Shown: positions 1 to 10,231 of the stretch, in pieces
Numbering within the stretch: position 1 is the stretch's first letter
Layout of the letters: each line of letters starts with the position of its first letter
Position numbers and translations under genes: made by a program
DNA from: an uncultured Schlesneria sp.
Lineage (GTDB): Bacteria; Planctomycetota; Planctomycetia; Planctomycetales; Planctomycetaceae
NCBI GenBank assembly: GCA_903871875.1
Contig: CAIQIR010000094.1
Coordinates: 1 to 64,000 of the forward strand
Direction of reading: 5' to 3'
DNA length: 64,000 nucleotides
The notes under the pieces: model-generated
The model's database searches: none
What the model saw: only the letters and a program-made list of their open reading frames with translations
What the model was told of the DNA's origin: nothing

Positions 1-837
1 GACTATAAGCCCCAGTACTACGGCGATCTTCGATCACGCGATGCCGCCTACCATCAGGGAACGGTCTGGGCCTGGTTGATCGGCCCGTTTGTCGATGCGT
101 GGTTACGGGTCTACCCTGATCAGTCCGATACCCACAAAGGTCTGAAGGAGTTGAGGAATTTCAAGAAACTTGAAATCCTCGATCTCAGCGAAAACATGAT
201 CACGGATCGGGGCTTGAAACATCTGACCGAACTCAGGAGCTTGACGGATCTCAAACTCCAGCACACGTGGATCACCGACGTGGGTCTGAAGGAATTGCGT
301 GATCTAAAAGACCTCAGAACTCTCGATCTCTTCGGCAACGAGATCACAGACCAAGGGCTGACGGAATTGAGTGGCCTTAAAAACCTGACGACACTCGGTC
401 TCAGGGGCAACCAAATCACAGATTCCGGACTGAAAAAATTGCGGGATTTCAAGAATCTGATGGTCCTTGATCTCGACGCGACCAAAATCACGGACGCGGG
501 CCTGAAGGAATTGAGCGAACTGAAGCAACTCACGAGTCTCTACCTCGGCGATACCGAGATCACCGATGCTGGCCTGCCCGAATTGAAGGGATTTAAGAAC
601 CTGATCTCGCTGGGTCTCAGCCATACACAAATCACGGATCAGGGTCTGATGCAATTAGCCGAATTCAAACAACTCACTCACCTCTACCTCGGCGAGACCA
701 GGATCACCGACGCAAGCCTTACGACGCTAATGGATTTCAAACAACTCTCAGTTCTCTCTCTTTCAAAGACCGAGATCACGAACGAGGGAAAGGAAGAGCT
801 TCAGGAAGCAATGCCGAATTTGGATATCTTTCGATGA
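1..837 (+). CDS. Glycogen-debranching-enzyme C-terminal piece fused to leucine-rich repeats (5' partial)
   Basis: The frame is open from base 1, so the gene starts upstream of the window. The first ~40 residues contain RSRDAAYHQGTVWAWLIGPF, very close to the conserved (R)D.AYHQGTVWPWL.GPF block near the C-terminus of amylo-alpha-1,6-glucosidase/GDE proteins. Normally about 60 more residues of the (alpha/alpha)6 barrel follow, ending in an RGCIAQAWSVAE-type motif. Here the reading passes at about residue 43 into roughly nine 24-residue leucine-rich repeats with the planctomycete ITD.GL.EL consensus. The LRR part has no signal peptide of its own within the window. An internal ATG at 76 gives a plausible LRR-only product, but it would begin inside the GDE motif, so the fused reading is preferred. 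Whether the debranching domain is functional cannot be judged from the tail. Confidence 0.75.
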   Translation, partial: DYKPQYYGDLRSRDAAYHQGTVWAWLIGPFVDAWLRVYPDQSDTHKGLKELRNFKKLEILDLSENMITDRGLKHLTELRSLTDLKLQHTWITDVGLKELRDLKDLRTLDLFGNEITDQGLTELSGLKNLTTLGLRGNQITDSGLKKLRDFKNLMVLDLDATKITDAGLKELSELKQLTSLYLGDTEITDAGLPELKGFKNLISLGLSHTQITDQGLMQLAEFKQLTHLYLGETRITDASLTTLMDFKQLSVLSLSKTEITNEGKEELQEAMPNLDIFR

Positions 838-1362
838 CCAATGTCTAATTGATCAGACTGGCAATTCGGACAACGAACCGGATCAGCTTCGGTCCCTCTG
901 GAACCGTTTCTTTGCCCGCGTTCAACGAGCTGACCATCGAGCGTCGCTGCCGGGATATCTCCGTTTTTTGACCAATGTTCCAAACGTTTGGAAACAAGAC
1001 GCGTTTTGAGATTGTCCTGCGACGTTTTCTCTGTATTTTATCACCTAACACGCTGTCGTACGTCAGTCGCCGCCTGCAGCGGCGAGGAAATTCGGCGGGC
1101 GGCGTGGGGACGTCGCTTTGATGGCGATCGGCCGCGTGGTGTTTCGTGCAGGAATCAGTTGGGGAATCAAGGATGTCAAAACTTGCTCGGCCGGTGAATG
1201 TCGGACTCGGACGGATCGATGAACTGTCTCCACGGCGAGGGAAACGGAATTGGCACCAGTCTGGGCCGATTGAGCTGAAGGAGTGGATCGGTTCGGACGC
1301 GTGGGGGTGGTTTGGAGTGTCCGCCCGGGAGTGTGATGTCGGTCAAACTCGACAAAATACGG

Positions 1363-1457
1363 ATGTTGATCAATGTTGGTCAAACTTGATCACCGAAGAA
1401 AAGTGGGCCAAACGCTATAAAACAGGGATGTTGATCAACTTGATCAATGTTGATCAT
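1363..1457. repeat. Cluster of TTGATCA palindromes in a gene-free gap
   Basis: Bases 838-1928 (about 1.1 kb) hold no gene I can support. Within them the core ATGTTGATCA occurs at 1363, 1428 and 1447, with related TTGATCA or TTGGTCA cores at 1378, 1385 and 1440. TTGATCAA is a perfect palindrome, so this could be a multi-site operator or a small decayed repeat. No gene starts immediately downstream; the next is at 1929. Confidence 0.4.
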
Positions 1458-1928
1458 CCGATTTTCAAAAAACGTGTTCTAGCCCAGTTTAACATTTGCT
1501 GGGGGGCTTCGATGAACGTCGCAGAAGACCCGGCCAGAAATCTTGGGAGGGAAGAGGGAGTTGGAAACACAGCCGCTCCGTGTTTCAAATCTTCGTTTGT
1601 ATGACTCGAGATTATTTGCGTCGTTCACGAAGCCAGCTTTGATCCCTGACAATTCTGATCTTTCACAATTTGAGAAATGATAAGCGCGATCATGTCGCGA
1701 CGCTTCGTATAGTGTTTTCGCTTTCGCCGCGGACACATTGCCTGAGCGAGGCCAGAAGAGAATACGGAGGCGGAAACACAGTGCAAGCCTTTGTTCACCT
1801 GAAATTCACTGCTAAGATTTCTTCGAACCTGCGGGCTCGACGGGATTGTGGCAGGAAAACTCACCGCATCAGGTGCTCACAGCCAGGATTGGATGAACGA
1901 GTCGGAATTCGACTCTCCTTGACGAAGT

Positions 1929-4727
1929 ATGACCACCTTGACGCAACCAACGACGGCGGCCGAGAACAGTCTAGCCCTGGGACCGACGGGGCGGTTGCGT
2001 TTAGAAGTCAACCCGGATGCACCGGCATTGACGGTCGACCACCGCAGCGTGCCAAATTTGCGGACCGCTTTGATGTCATCCAATGCGGCGGGATTGGTCT
2101 GCTTGGCATCGTCGACCTGGCCGGCCGAATTGCCGGCCACCTTCGCATATTGGCGGAATTGGGCTCGCTTATTTTTTCGCAGTGTCTGTCATGCGGAAGG
2201 AATCCCGGGTGAGAGCTGGCGCACCGTACCCGCTCCTTCTGACGAAGAGTTCGCCGCGCTGGTTACGTCGGCTCCACCGATGGTCGGCCTGGAGTACGTC
2301 ACGGGCTCGCTCTTGCGGCAATCGTGGCTGGAACTGTGTGACTACGTGGCGGAGGCCGCGGTGGCCGATTCAGAAGGCCCGTTGGCCTGGTTGCGGCGGG
2401 TTAATCCGCTGGCGCATCTGGTCGGGAAGGTGACATTTCATCTGGCGGAGAACAAGCGAGACCCCGAGCGGCCCTTCGCGTTTCTGGCGACCTATGCTCA
2501 CCAATTGTCGGCGCGGGCAAAACCACAACATCGACCATTGGCCGAGGCGTTGAAACTTTCGGTCGCGGAAAACGACCGGGTCCAACTGGAACGACTGTTG
2601 GAACCAGTGCGTCGCGCGGCGGAACGATCGCCACTGGTTACGGAACTGCTCCGGTCGAAACGCTTATTCGCACCGCAAGCTTGGACTGCCCGGGAAGCCT
2701 ATCAATTTCTGCAAGAGTCCTCCGCGATGGAAACAGCGGGCGTGGTGATTCGGCTACCGAACTGGTGGTCGCCCCGGCGTCCTGTGCGGCCACGGGTCGA
2801 AGTCCGGCTCGGCGAGAAACAGCCGTCTTCCTTCGGAATGGACCAGCTGCTCGATTTCCGCGCGGAAGTCGTCCTCGAAGGTGAGCCATTGTCGCCAGAA
2901 GAGTTGAAGCGATTGCTGGAGGGCTCGCCCGGATTAAGTCTGCTCCGTGGCAAATGGGTGGAAGTCGATCAGCAACGCCTGCAGCAAGCCCTCGACCATT
3001 GGCGCAGCATCCGGAGGACGCATTCGGATGGGATCGGGATGATCGAAGGCATGCGCCTCTTGGCCGGGGCGCAGATCAATGCCGCAGACGAAGTCGACGA
3101 TGCGGTCGCTGCGTGGTCGACTTCCGTGGCAGGAGATTGGCTGAAAACGACGCTCTCCAAAATGCGAACGCCCGGGAATTCGGTGGACTGCGAACCAGGA
3201 CGCGATCTGCAAGCGACACTCAGACCTTATCAAGCCGATGGCGTCCGCTGGCTTTGGTTCATGACGGAATTGGGTTTAGGGGCTTGCCTCGCCGACGACA
3301 TGGGTCTTGGCAAGACAATCCAGGTTCTCGATCTGTTGCTGCAACGAAAGCGGTCAAGCGTCAACAAAAAACGGACGCCAAGTCTGTTGATCGTTCCGGC
3401 ATCGTTGTTGGGCAACTGGAAGCAAGAATCCGCAAAGTTCGCCCCCTCCCTCAAAGTCTTGTTTGCCCATCGCTCGGAAATGGACGCGGATGATTTGAAG
3501 CAACGGGAAAAAAATCCCGCAGCCGGTTTTGCAGGTCTCGACCTGGTCGTGACGAGTTACGGGATGGTTCGTCGTCAGTCATGGTTGGGACAAATCAACT
3601 GGTCACTCATCATTCTGGATGAGGCACAGGCCATTAAAAATACTCAGGCGGCTCAAACGCGTGCACTGAAAAAACTCGCGGCGGACCGGCGAATCGTGAT
3701 GACCGGCACGCCGATCGAAAACCATGTCGGCGAGTTGTGGTCGCTATTCGACTTTTTTTCGCCCGGCCTGTTGGGCAGTGCCGCCGAGTTTAAGCGGTAC
3801 GTAAAAAAGCTGAATCAGCAGAGCGACGGTCTCGCCTTCGCCGGACTGAGAAAATTGGTCGGTCCGTACATTCTTCGACGGCAAAAATCCGACCCGACGA
3901 TTGCGCCGGACTTGCCCGAAAAGATTGAAATGCGAGCCGAATGCGGACTCTCGGTCCCGCAGACAATTCTCTATGCGAAAGCCGTCGTGGAACTTCAAGA
4001 GCAATTGAAGATCAAAGACGGTATCCAGCGTCGCGGATTGGTGCTCGCTGCACTGATGCAGTTCAAACAGATCTGCAATCATCCGGCGCTTTTTCTGCGA
4101 GAGGAAACCTTTCCACCGGAAGCGAGCGGGAAATTTCAAAGACTGGCTTCCTTATGCGAGCCGATCATCGCGCGTCAGGAGAAGATGCTGGTCTTCACGC
4201 AGTTTCAGTCGCTGTGTGAACCGCTGGCAAATTACCTGTCCACGCTGTTCGGGCAGCCGGGTCTGGTGCTGCATGGTGGAACTCCCGTCAAACGGCGCAG
4301 CGAACTGGTCAAGCGGTTCCAGCAAGAACCGGCCTGGCCGTTTTTCGTGATCTCGCTGAAGGCCGGGGGAAGCGGGCTCAATTTGACCGCCGCTTCACAC
4401 GTCGTCCATTTTGATCGCTGGTGGAACCCCGCCGTCGAGAACCAGGCGACCGACCGCGCATTTCGCATCGGCCAGCAGCGCAATGTCCTCGTGCATAAAT
4501 TCGTCTGTCGTGGCACGATCGAAGAACAGATTGACGCGATGATTGCGGACAAACGCGTCGTCGCGGAACAGATACTGGATGCCGACGGCACACCGAAGTT
4601 GACGGAGATGGCCGATGACGAATTACTGAAGTTCGTGGCTCTCGATCTCGGCCGCGCCACGGCGGATGGGGGCGAGTCAACGACGTCGCAGGGGCGTTCG
4701 CGGAAAGGCGCGCAAGTGACTGATTGA
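1929..4727 (+). CDS. SNF2/Rad54-family DEAD-box-like helicase
   Basis: 932 aa, a usual length for bacterial SNF2 proteins. The N-terminal ~420 residues match the poorly defined SNF2-associated region of these proteins. The ATPase core follows: motif I at about residue 455 (LADDMGLGKTIQ), motif II at about 563 (DEAQAIKN) and motif III at about 590 (MTGTPIEN). The C-terminal RecA lobe carries GGSGLNLTAA and HFDRWWNPAVENQATDRAFR (about residues 810-850). It is expected to be an ATP-driven DNA translocase acting on DNA-protein complexes. The next gene encodes a SWIM zinc-finger protein; this SNF2-SWIM pairing is common in bacteria and suggests the two work together. The start has no strong Shine-Dalgarno sequence. 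Confidence 0.93.
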   Translation: MTTLTQPTTAAENSLALGPTGRLRLEVNPDAPALTVDHRSVPNLRTALMSSNAAGLVCLASSTWPAELPATFAYWRNWARLFFRSVCHAEGIPGESWRTVPAPSDEEFAALVTSAPPMVGLEYVTGSLLRQSWLELCDYVAEAAVADSEGPLAWLRRVNPLAHLVGKVTFHLAENKRDPERPFAFLATYAHQLSARAKPQHRPLAEALKLSVAENDRVQLERLLEPVRRAAERSPLVTELLRSKRLFAPQAWTAREAYQFLQESSAMETAGVVIRLPNWWSPRRPVRPRVEVRLGEKQPSSFGMDQLLDFRAEVVLEGEPLSPEELKRLLEGSPGLSLLRGKWVEVDQQRLQQALDHWRSIRRTHSDGIGMIEGMRLLAGAQINAADEVDDAVAAWSTSVAGDWLKTTLSKMRTPGNSVDCEPGRDLQATLRPYQADGVRWLWFMTELGLGACLADDMGLGKTIQVLDLLLQRKRSSVNKKRTPSLLIVPASLLGNWKQESAKFAPSLKVLFAHRSEMDADDLKQREKNPAAGFAGLDLVVTSYGMVRRQSWLGQINWSLIILDEAQAIKNTQAAQTRALKKLAADRRIVMTGTPIENHVGELWSLFDFFSPGLLGSAAEFKRYVKKLNQQSDGLAFAGLRKLVGPYILRRQKSDPTIAPDLPEKIEMRAECGLSVPQTILYAKAVVELQEQLKIKDGIQRRGLVLAALMQFKQICNHPALFLREETFPPEASGKFQRLASLCEPIIARQEKMLVFTQFQSLCEPLANYLSTLFGQPGLVLHGGTPVKRRSELVKRFQQEPAWPFFVISLKAGGSGLNLTAASHVVHFDRWWNPAVENQATDRAFRIGQQRNVLVHKFVCRGTIEEQIDAMIADKRVVAEQILDADGTPKLTEMADDELLKFVALDLGRATADGGESTTSQGRSRKGAQVTD

Positions 4728-4873
4728 AACAGGGGGTGGAAGAATCTTGTTTCAGTCACGATTGCAGTGACAATGACCAGAGGATTATCCTTGTTTCGCC
4801 CTACGGGACGTGGTCGATTTTGTGGTCTCCGCGGTCCCGGGAGAAATGGAGTTCGAACGGAAAGGCGGCCAAG

Positions 4874-5929
4874 ATGTCGTGGGATGATCGGTATGGAGGC
4901 TGGGGGCCTTATATTCCCGTCGCCAAGAAAATTGCCCTGGGGCACACCGCGGCAAAAAAGCTGGCAAAAAAAGAAGGCCGCGAACCCACCCCGGTAACCA
5001 TCGAAGGGCGGAAAATCGGCAAAACGTTTTGGGGCGAGAAATGGCGCGAGAACCTGGAACGATATCGGGACTTCGACAATCGGTTGCCACGTGGAGCGAC
5101 CTACGTTCGGAACGGTTCGGTCGCGGATCTCGTCATTGAATCGGGACAAATCCGCGCGATCGTCGGGGGTTCTGAAGCGTACACGATCAACATCAAAATC
5201 CAGACGCTGAAGTCGGCGGTCTGGAAAGCGATTTTGCGAGACTGTGCTCAGGAGATCGATTCGCTGTTCGATCTATTGCAAGGGCGTTTTACTGACGGAG
5301 TGATGCAGCGCCTGACTCGAACTGACGGAGGGTTATTTCCTCGCCCGAACGAGATCACGATGAGCTGTAGTTGTCCGGACTACGCGGGCGTCTGCAAACA
5401 CATTGCGGCGACGTTTTATGGCGTCGCGGTGCGACTCGACAGTCAACCCGAATTGCTATTTAAACTCCGGAGCGTCGACCACCTTGAATTGATCAGCCAT
5501 GCAACCAGTGCGGGGAATCTCGATCGCGCCCTCCACGACAAATCGGAGTCTGGTTTGTCCAACAGCGATCTTAGCCAGATCTTCGGTATTGAACTGGAGT
5601 CGTCATCGGATCCGTCTTTGGCCGACTCCGCCCCGCCGCCTGCGTCAAAAGGCCGCAAGAAAAAACCCGCCGCGTCCCCGCCCCAAACAGTCCAGATGAC
5701 CACAAAACCAACCCGCAAAACGAAGCCCGGTGATCCGACGCTCAGTCCCATGACGGCTCCTGCCGCCGTTCGATTCCCTAAGCCAGCGACAAAAGTAACG
5801 GTGCGACCGACCGCCAAGAAATCGATAAAAAAGAAATCCGCTCAGGCGACCGCGAAGCGAACAACTTCACTTGTCTCTGGCAAAGTGGGAAACACAACAA
5901 AAACAGTGAGTCATCGGCGGCGAAAATAG
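4874..5929 (+). CDS. SWIM zinc-finger protein, partner of the SNF2 helicase
   Basis: 351 aa from the ATG at 4874, which gives the family's typical N-terminus (MSWDDRYGGWGPYIPVA). An in-frame TTG at 4724 is possible but adds 50 atypical residues. A SWIM motif (CSCPDYAGVCKH, CxC...CxH) lies at about residues 162-173 and should bind zinc. The last ~110 residues are a Lys/Pro/Ala/Thr-rich, probably disordered and strongly basic tail resembling histone-H1-like tails, suggesting nucleic-acid binding. The gap to the SNF2 stop is 146 bp and the genes probably share a transcript. The exact function is unknown. Confidence 0.88.
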   Translation: MSWDDRYGGWGPYIPVAKKIALGHTAAKKLAKKEGREPTPVTIEGRKIGKTFWGEKWRENLERYRDFDNRLPRGATYVRNGSVADLVIESGQIRAIVGGSEAYTINIKIQTLKSAVWKAILRDCAQEIDSLFDLLQGRFTDGVMQRLTRTDGGLFPRPNEITMSCSCPDYAGVCKHIAATFYGVAVRLDSQPELLFKLRSVDHLELISHATSAGNLDRALHDKSESGLSNSDLSQIFGIELESSSDPSLADSAPPPASKGRKKKPAASPPQTVQMTTKPTRKTKPGDPTLSPMTAPAAVRFPKPATKVTVRPTAKKSIKKKSAQATAKRTTSLVSGKVGNTTKTVSHRRRK

Positions 5930-6601
5930 TGAGTGAAGTAAGATCGCGTTCCGGCGAACACGGGGAGCCTAGTGGCGCGGCCCTCTATATCTTGATACTT
6001 GAGAGCTTGATGATCGTCTTGATCAGAGGTGATCGATGACGCTGAGCATCCAAAAAGGCGGTTCCGACCGAACGTCGAATCCCGTTATCGATGTGCCGCC
6101 GCAAATAACACAGCACGATGCTCGTGCAGCCCCCAGAGGTTGGTGACCAACAGCGTGGGGAATTGTTGGCGATCACTGGGGTGGTAACCAAACAACGCAA
6201 GACAGATCGAGATGATCATTTGGAAAAAGCCGATTGGCCGCCTTCCTCCGTCTCCGATGTCACGCAGTGAATCACAAAGATCCCTTTCGCGAGTGCTTTC
6301 CCACCGGATGTGCAAAATCCACGATTGGAGACGAAAAGACACGAGACGAACGGCGACAATCGCGAGGCCCACACCATTTGTTCGACGTAGCAAGATTTCG
6401 GCCGATCAGCCAAATTTCGCTCATCACCGATGCAAATCCAGCCGTGTCAGAATGACGATCATCAGCGATGTGACTCGAAGTCAAGATTCGGGCTGAAATC
6501 GACCGCAAAACAGAGTTTCGCTTCGCTGGCATCGACGCGATCCGCCGCGGTCAGTGCATTGCACATTCACTGCGGCCAGGTCTTCCAAATGCGTTTAACC
6601 T

Positions 6602-6632
6602 GCGACACATATTAATAAATATTTAGTGTCGC
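6602..6632. promoter_or_regulatory. AT-rich inverted repeat in the long gap before the RRM gene
   Basis: The gap 5930-6824 contains no gene I can support. At 6602-6608 GCGACAC is mirrored by GTGTCGC at 6626-6632 around an AT-only spacer. It lies about 190 bp upstream of the RNA-binding-protein gene, so it could be an operator or part of a structured leader. There is no direct evidence beyond the symmetry. Confidence 0.3.
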
Positions 6633-6824
6633 TGTGTTTCACTCAAATATATACGACCAAACGACGAATTGCGTTGTTTGCAACCAGTTTGGAATTGTGA
6701 ATCTTGGTCTGTGGCCGTACTGTAGGCGGGATAGTTGTTGCATAGTTGCGACAATTTCCTGCCGTTTTGTGGCAGGTGGCTGCATCCGTCGATGCAGTGC
6801 GAGAGGTTTTTTCAGGAGGCCCTC

Positions 6825-7148
6825 ATGGGCAGCAAACTGTACGTCGGAAATTTGGGCTACGGAGTTACGGACAGCAATTTGGAACAGCTGTTCGCAGCCC
6901 ATGGTGCCGTTCAATCGGCACAAGTGATCATGGATCGCGACACTGGCCGGTCCAAGGGATTTGGGTTCGTCGAGATGGCCAATTCGGCTGACGCCGAAAA
7001 GGCAATCAATGCATTGAACGGAGTTGAAAAGGACGGTCGACCGATGACCGTCAATGAAGCACGTCCGAAAACGGAAGGTGGCGGCGGCGGTGGCCGAGGT
7101 CGTAGTGATTACGGCGGCGGCGGTGGTGGTGGTGGTCGTCGTTACTAA
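6825..7148 (+). CDS. RRM-type glycine-rich RNA-binding protein
   Basis: 107 aa. One RNA-recognition motif spans about residues 3-80, with RNP2 (KLYVGNL, residues 4-10) and RNP1 (KGFGFVEM, about 45-52). The tail is almost all Gly/Arg with RGRSDYGG, as in cyanobacterial and planctomycete Rbp proteins that respond to cold. The start at 6825 is fixed by AGGAGG at 6814-6819. A Rho-independent terminator follows 33 bp after the stop, so the gene is monocistronic. The protein probably binds RNA in the cytoplasm; targets are unknown. Confidence 0.95.
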   Translation: MGSKLYVGNLGYGVTDSNLEQLFAAHGAVQSAQVIMDRDTGRSKGFGFVEMANSADAEKAINALNGVEKDGRPMTVNEARPKTEGGGGGGRGRSDYGGGGGGGGRRY

Positions 7149-7181
7149 CGAATAACGAAAACAGCAATCAGCATGACACGC

Positions 7182-7219
7182 AAGAGCCCGGCTTCATCCA
7201 GAAGTCGGGCTCTTCTTTT
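7182..7219 (+). terminator. Rho-independent terminator of the RRM gene
   Basis: AAGAGCCCGGCTT (7182-7194) pairs with AAGTCGGGCTCTT (7202-7214), followed by CTTTT. The position just after the 7148 stop fits termination on the + strand. Confidence 0.88.
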
Positions 7220-7955
7220 CCGTCGACCGAGGAACGGAGCACATCAGATGGTGCAATACACCCGCCACGGTCGTGAATCTTCTTTCGGACGTTCACCACG
7301 ACAATGGTCGTCGGGCGGACATTCATCGGCATTACGAAATCGCCCGACCGCATCACGATGACGTCCGTGGTGGGGTTACCACACGATTTGGCAACGTATC
7401 ACCGTCGACGAAGGAAAACCGCAGCGACAGGCAAGCTGACGATTCGTCGGCGGAAGAATCGCCTTGATGCGAATCGCCGTTCGACGATTTCTCTGACTTT
7501 TCGGCTTCGCGATTCGAACGGTCCGCCTCAACGTTAATCGTCTGTGGAGAGGTCGGGTTTGAATTCACTCGATACCACCCACCGCCGGCCGCCCGGCTCC
7601 AGAGCCCAACACGGGATTCATCAGATGTCTGTTCGCTCACGAACCCGGTATTTAGCACGCCGCGTTCCCCGAAAAGCGGTGGATTTGTCCGAGAAATGGT
7701 GTCCGACGCACAAGCGTGAAGTGCCGCTTGAACTTCCGTTGCGCACACATGGTTTCTGATCAGCCAACCTGCTCGCAAAGAGAGCTGAAACGACGGCTGA
7801 AACAGTCGGCAAGCAGGATGTTGTTGGCAGCGTCGTCGCCTGGTTTCCCCGGTCCTCTTCTCAGTAAGGACCATCCCAGGGGATGCCTCACTCTCAAGAT
7901 CATTCACTGATCCCCCGAGTCCAGGGATTGCACAGTCGACTCAAACAGCAGTCAG
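7220..7955. other. Gene-free gap
   Basis: About 735 bp. Open frames here have no recognisable domain, no ribosome-binding site and low-complexity Arg/Ser/Pro composition. I see no gene, RNA or repeat. Confidence 0.5.
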
Positions 7956-8675
7956 TTACGGGGCGAAAAACGCACTCATCGTGATTCCTGCCAACAAGGC
8001 TGTGATTCCCACTCGCAGGTTGTCATTCGACTGAATTGGCAACGATTCGACGATGGCAGCGCAAAGCGAGGCGATGCCGCAGATCAAGAAGGAGTCTGCG
8101 AACGTCGGCCGTGTACTCGCTTCCAGCCAATAGCTGCAGGTGGCGGCCAACGATCCACAAATGGTAAAGCAGGCCAGCCCAGTCAGTGTCTTATGCCGGT
8201 TCCAGGGAAGCGTTCGGCCACCGAACATCACGCCTCCGAACGTTGCCGAACCGTCACCCACCGCGAGTATTTGCAACGTCATTAGGCCAAATTCGTAGTG
8301 CTGGGACCAAAACAGCATTGGTACGACGACGGGGACCATATAACCCAAAACGGCATGCATCCAATGTTTTTCACCCGGACGTTTCAGCTTGGGACAGAAG
8401 GCGATTGCGAGCGAGAGAGCTGCGATGGCCAACAACACCGTAATGGAGACAACAAGTTGACCGCGTTCGTGATCACGGGGGACAAGCAGCAGCCCAAACG
8501 GCAACAAGCTTGGTGACATATGAAATAGCCGACGTCTGCACTCGCAATTCCCCAGCCGATCCACCACGACGGTTGCGCCCGGCAGAATCATCAGCCACTT
8601 CAACTTTTTCGAATGGATCGATGGTGATCGCGAGACGACCAAGCGACGTTGGAAGCGGTCGTAGATTGTTGTCAT
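7956..8675 (-). CDS. Dolichol/phytol-kinase-like (SEC59/DGK1/VTE5) membrane protein
   Basis: 239 aa from the ATG at 8675 (MTTIYDRF); a TTG seven codons upstream is less likely. Several hydrophobic segments run from about residue 60 to the C-terminus. The signature GDGSATFGG...G...LPWNRHKTLTG matches the CTP-dependent polyprenol/phytol kinase and CDP-alcohol-related family (GDG.A...G...G....K...G). It would phosphorylate a lipid alcohol in the cytoplasmic membrane. The first ~45 residues are polar and not typical, so the true start could be further in. It is transcribed away from the symporter gene. Confidence 0.7.
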   Translation of the reverse strand: MTTIYDRFQRRLVVSRSPSIHSKKLKWLMILPGATVVVDRLGNCECRRRLFHMSPSLLPFGLLLVPRDHERGQLVVSITVLLAIAALSLAIAFCPKLKRPGEKHWMHAVLGYMVPVVVPMLFWSQHYEFGLMTLQILAVGDGSATFGGVMFGGRTLPWNRHKTLTGLACFTICGSLAATCSYWLEASTRPTFADSFLICGIASLCAAIVESLPIQSNDNLRVGITALLAGITMSAFFAP

Positions 8676-9076
8676 CTGTGCCCTGTGAATTCTCAAAGCT
8701 GCTGATGATTACTTCTCACCCTCCGCGGTTCCCTCTCAAGAAGGCGCATTTGTTACGCGGCCAGTTTTGGTGAGCAATCATGATTCCACCTGAACAAAAA
8801 ACTGGCGGACGATTGATCAGACGTCGAGCCGTACCCGGCGGACGCATCAAATCGTTCCCAATTTGATGCCAAGCGATTTCGAAAATGACACCATCCCTAT
8901 CGGGGACTCAGCAACACCTGCGAATCAGCCCGACCGAATCGGCAGTGTCAAAACGATTTCTGAGACGGTTTTTCTTGTCGATTTGGAGCACAAAATGCTG
9001 CGATTTGTTCAACGAAGCAATTGGGATGGGCCGTCTGGCGGCCCCTTGTGTTCTGACCCGTGACGAGGTTAGTTGC

Positions 9077-9959
9077 ATGTCCGATCGTATCTTGAATCAG
9101 ATCACCCACTGGCTGGTGTCGGTCACGCTCATCGAAATGATGATCGCGATTGGCCTCAGCGTCTCATGGAACGAATTGATCCTCGTTGCCAGAAATCGAC
9201 GTCTGATCTGGGTCTCTCTCTTTACGAACTACGTTTGCGTCCCGGCTGCGACATTGGTGTTGGTTCTGATGCTGAATTCTCACCCCATGATCTCTGCCGG
9301 ATTCCTGATTCTGGCGGTTTGTCCGGGAGCGTCGTACGGACCTCCAATCGCGGCATTCGGAAACGGAAAACTTCCCGGCGGCCTTGGGATTGATGGTCCT
9401 GTTGGCAGGGTCTTCTGCCATCTTTGCCCCATTGCTGCTGCATTTTCTGCTGCCGTTGTTGTCGGCACCGGGGCAAGTGGCGATCGATTTACCGAAAATG
9501 CTCGGCGTTCTCATGTTCAGCCAATTCGTGCCCCTGTGTGTTGGTCTGGCACTACGACATTGGCTGCCCCAGCTGACAGACAAGCTTCGGGGACCGTCCA
9601 AGTCGCTCGGAGTGACGCTGAACATCCTGCTGGTGGGATGGCTTCTTGCAACACACTACTCCCAGTTTGACCAGGTGGACCCACGCGGACTCCTGGCCAT
9701 GTCAGCCTTGTTGCTGATCAGCCTGGGCACCGGATGGTTTCTGGGCGGACCGACCGTCGAGGATCGTAAGACGCTTGCGCTCGCCACCTCATTGCGCAAC
9801 ATCGGATTGAGCCTGGTGATTGCCACGGGGTCTTTCCCAGGAACGCCAGCGGTGACGGCCATCCTGGGCTATGGACTGTTTGAGATCGTCGGATCGCTAC
9901 TGTTGGCCGCCTGGTGGCACGGTCATACCGTCGCCATCAGACCCTCAACGGTGGGATGA
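9077..9959 (+). pseudogene. Bile acid:sodium symporter (BASS) family transporter, frameshifted
   Basis: Reading from the ATG at 9077 (MSDRILNQITHWLVS; weak ACGAGG upstream) gives the first transmembrane helices and the family-like CPGASYGPPIAAFGNG. The frame is then lost near 9367-9370, a run of four A. Removing one A restores GNFPAALGLMVLLAGSSAIF and the remaining helices to the stop at 9959, including the LRNIGL segment. The intact product would be about 293 aa, normal for BASS/arsenite-permease-like carriers. Either the gene is inactivated by a single-base insertion or the extra A is a sequencing error. Confidence 0.82.
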
Positions 9960-10231
9960 AGAAGTGGCCCGTGAGGCGACCCATTCAACGCCGGCGACAA
10001 ATGATTCTCACAGAGTGCCAATCGTAAAGAGTGTGTCGTCCAGGGCGCCATTCCAGAAAACTCCTTGCGTTCGACCTCAGAGGTCCACAAGGGAGCATCC
10101 CTCTCTCCGAAGAACCGAAACTGAACTTGCCCGACCAACCGGCGATCGACAGTCCCGATTTTCACCGGTTCCGCCAATCGCCGAGGCCCAAGATTCCCGC
10201 ATCGTTCATGTGCTGGGTGCTCGCCAGCCTT
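9960..10231. other. Short gene-free gap
   Basis: No gene or clear signal seen between the symporter remnant and the convergent 2TM gene. Confidence 0.4.

Noticed and set aside
1146-1604. Open frame of 152 codons on the + strand
   Set aside because: No domain, no ribosome-binding site, spans the TTGATCA repeat cluster and has atypical composition; treated as non-coding.
5985-6393. Overlapping - strand frames that might be an IS transposase tail
   Set aside because: I looked for the helix-rich C-terminal pattern of IS4-type transposases and could not find it convincingly.
7353-7907. 184-codon open frame on the - strand
   Set aside because: Ser/Arg/Pro-rich with no motif and no Shine-Dalgarno sequence; no homology I can recall.
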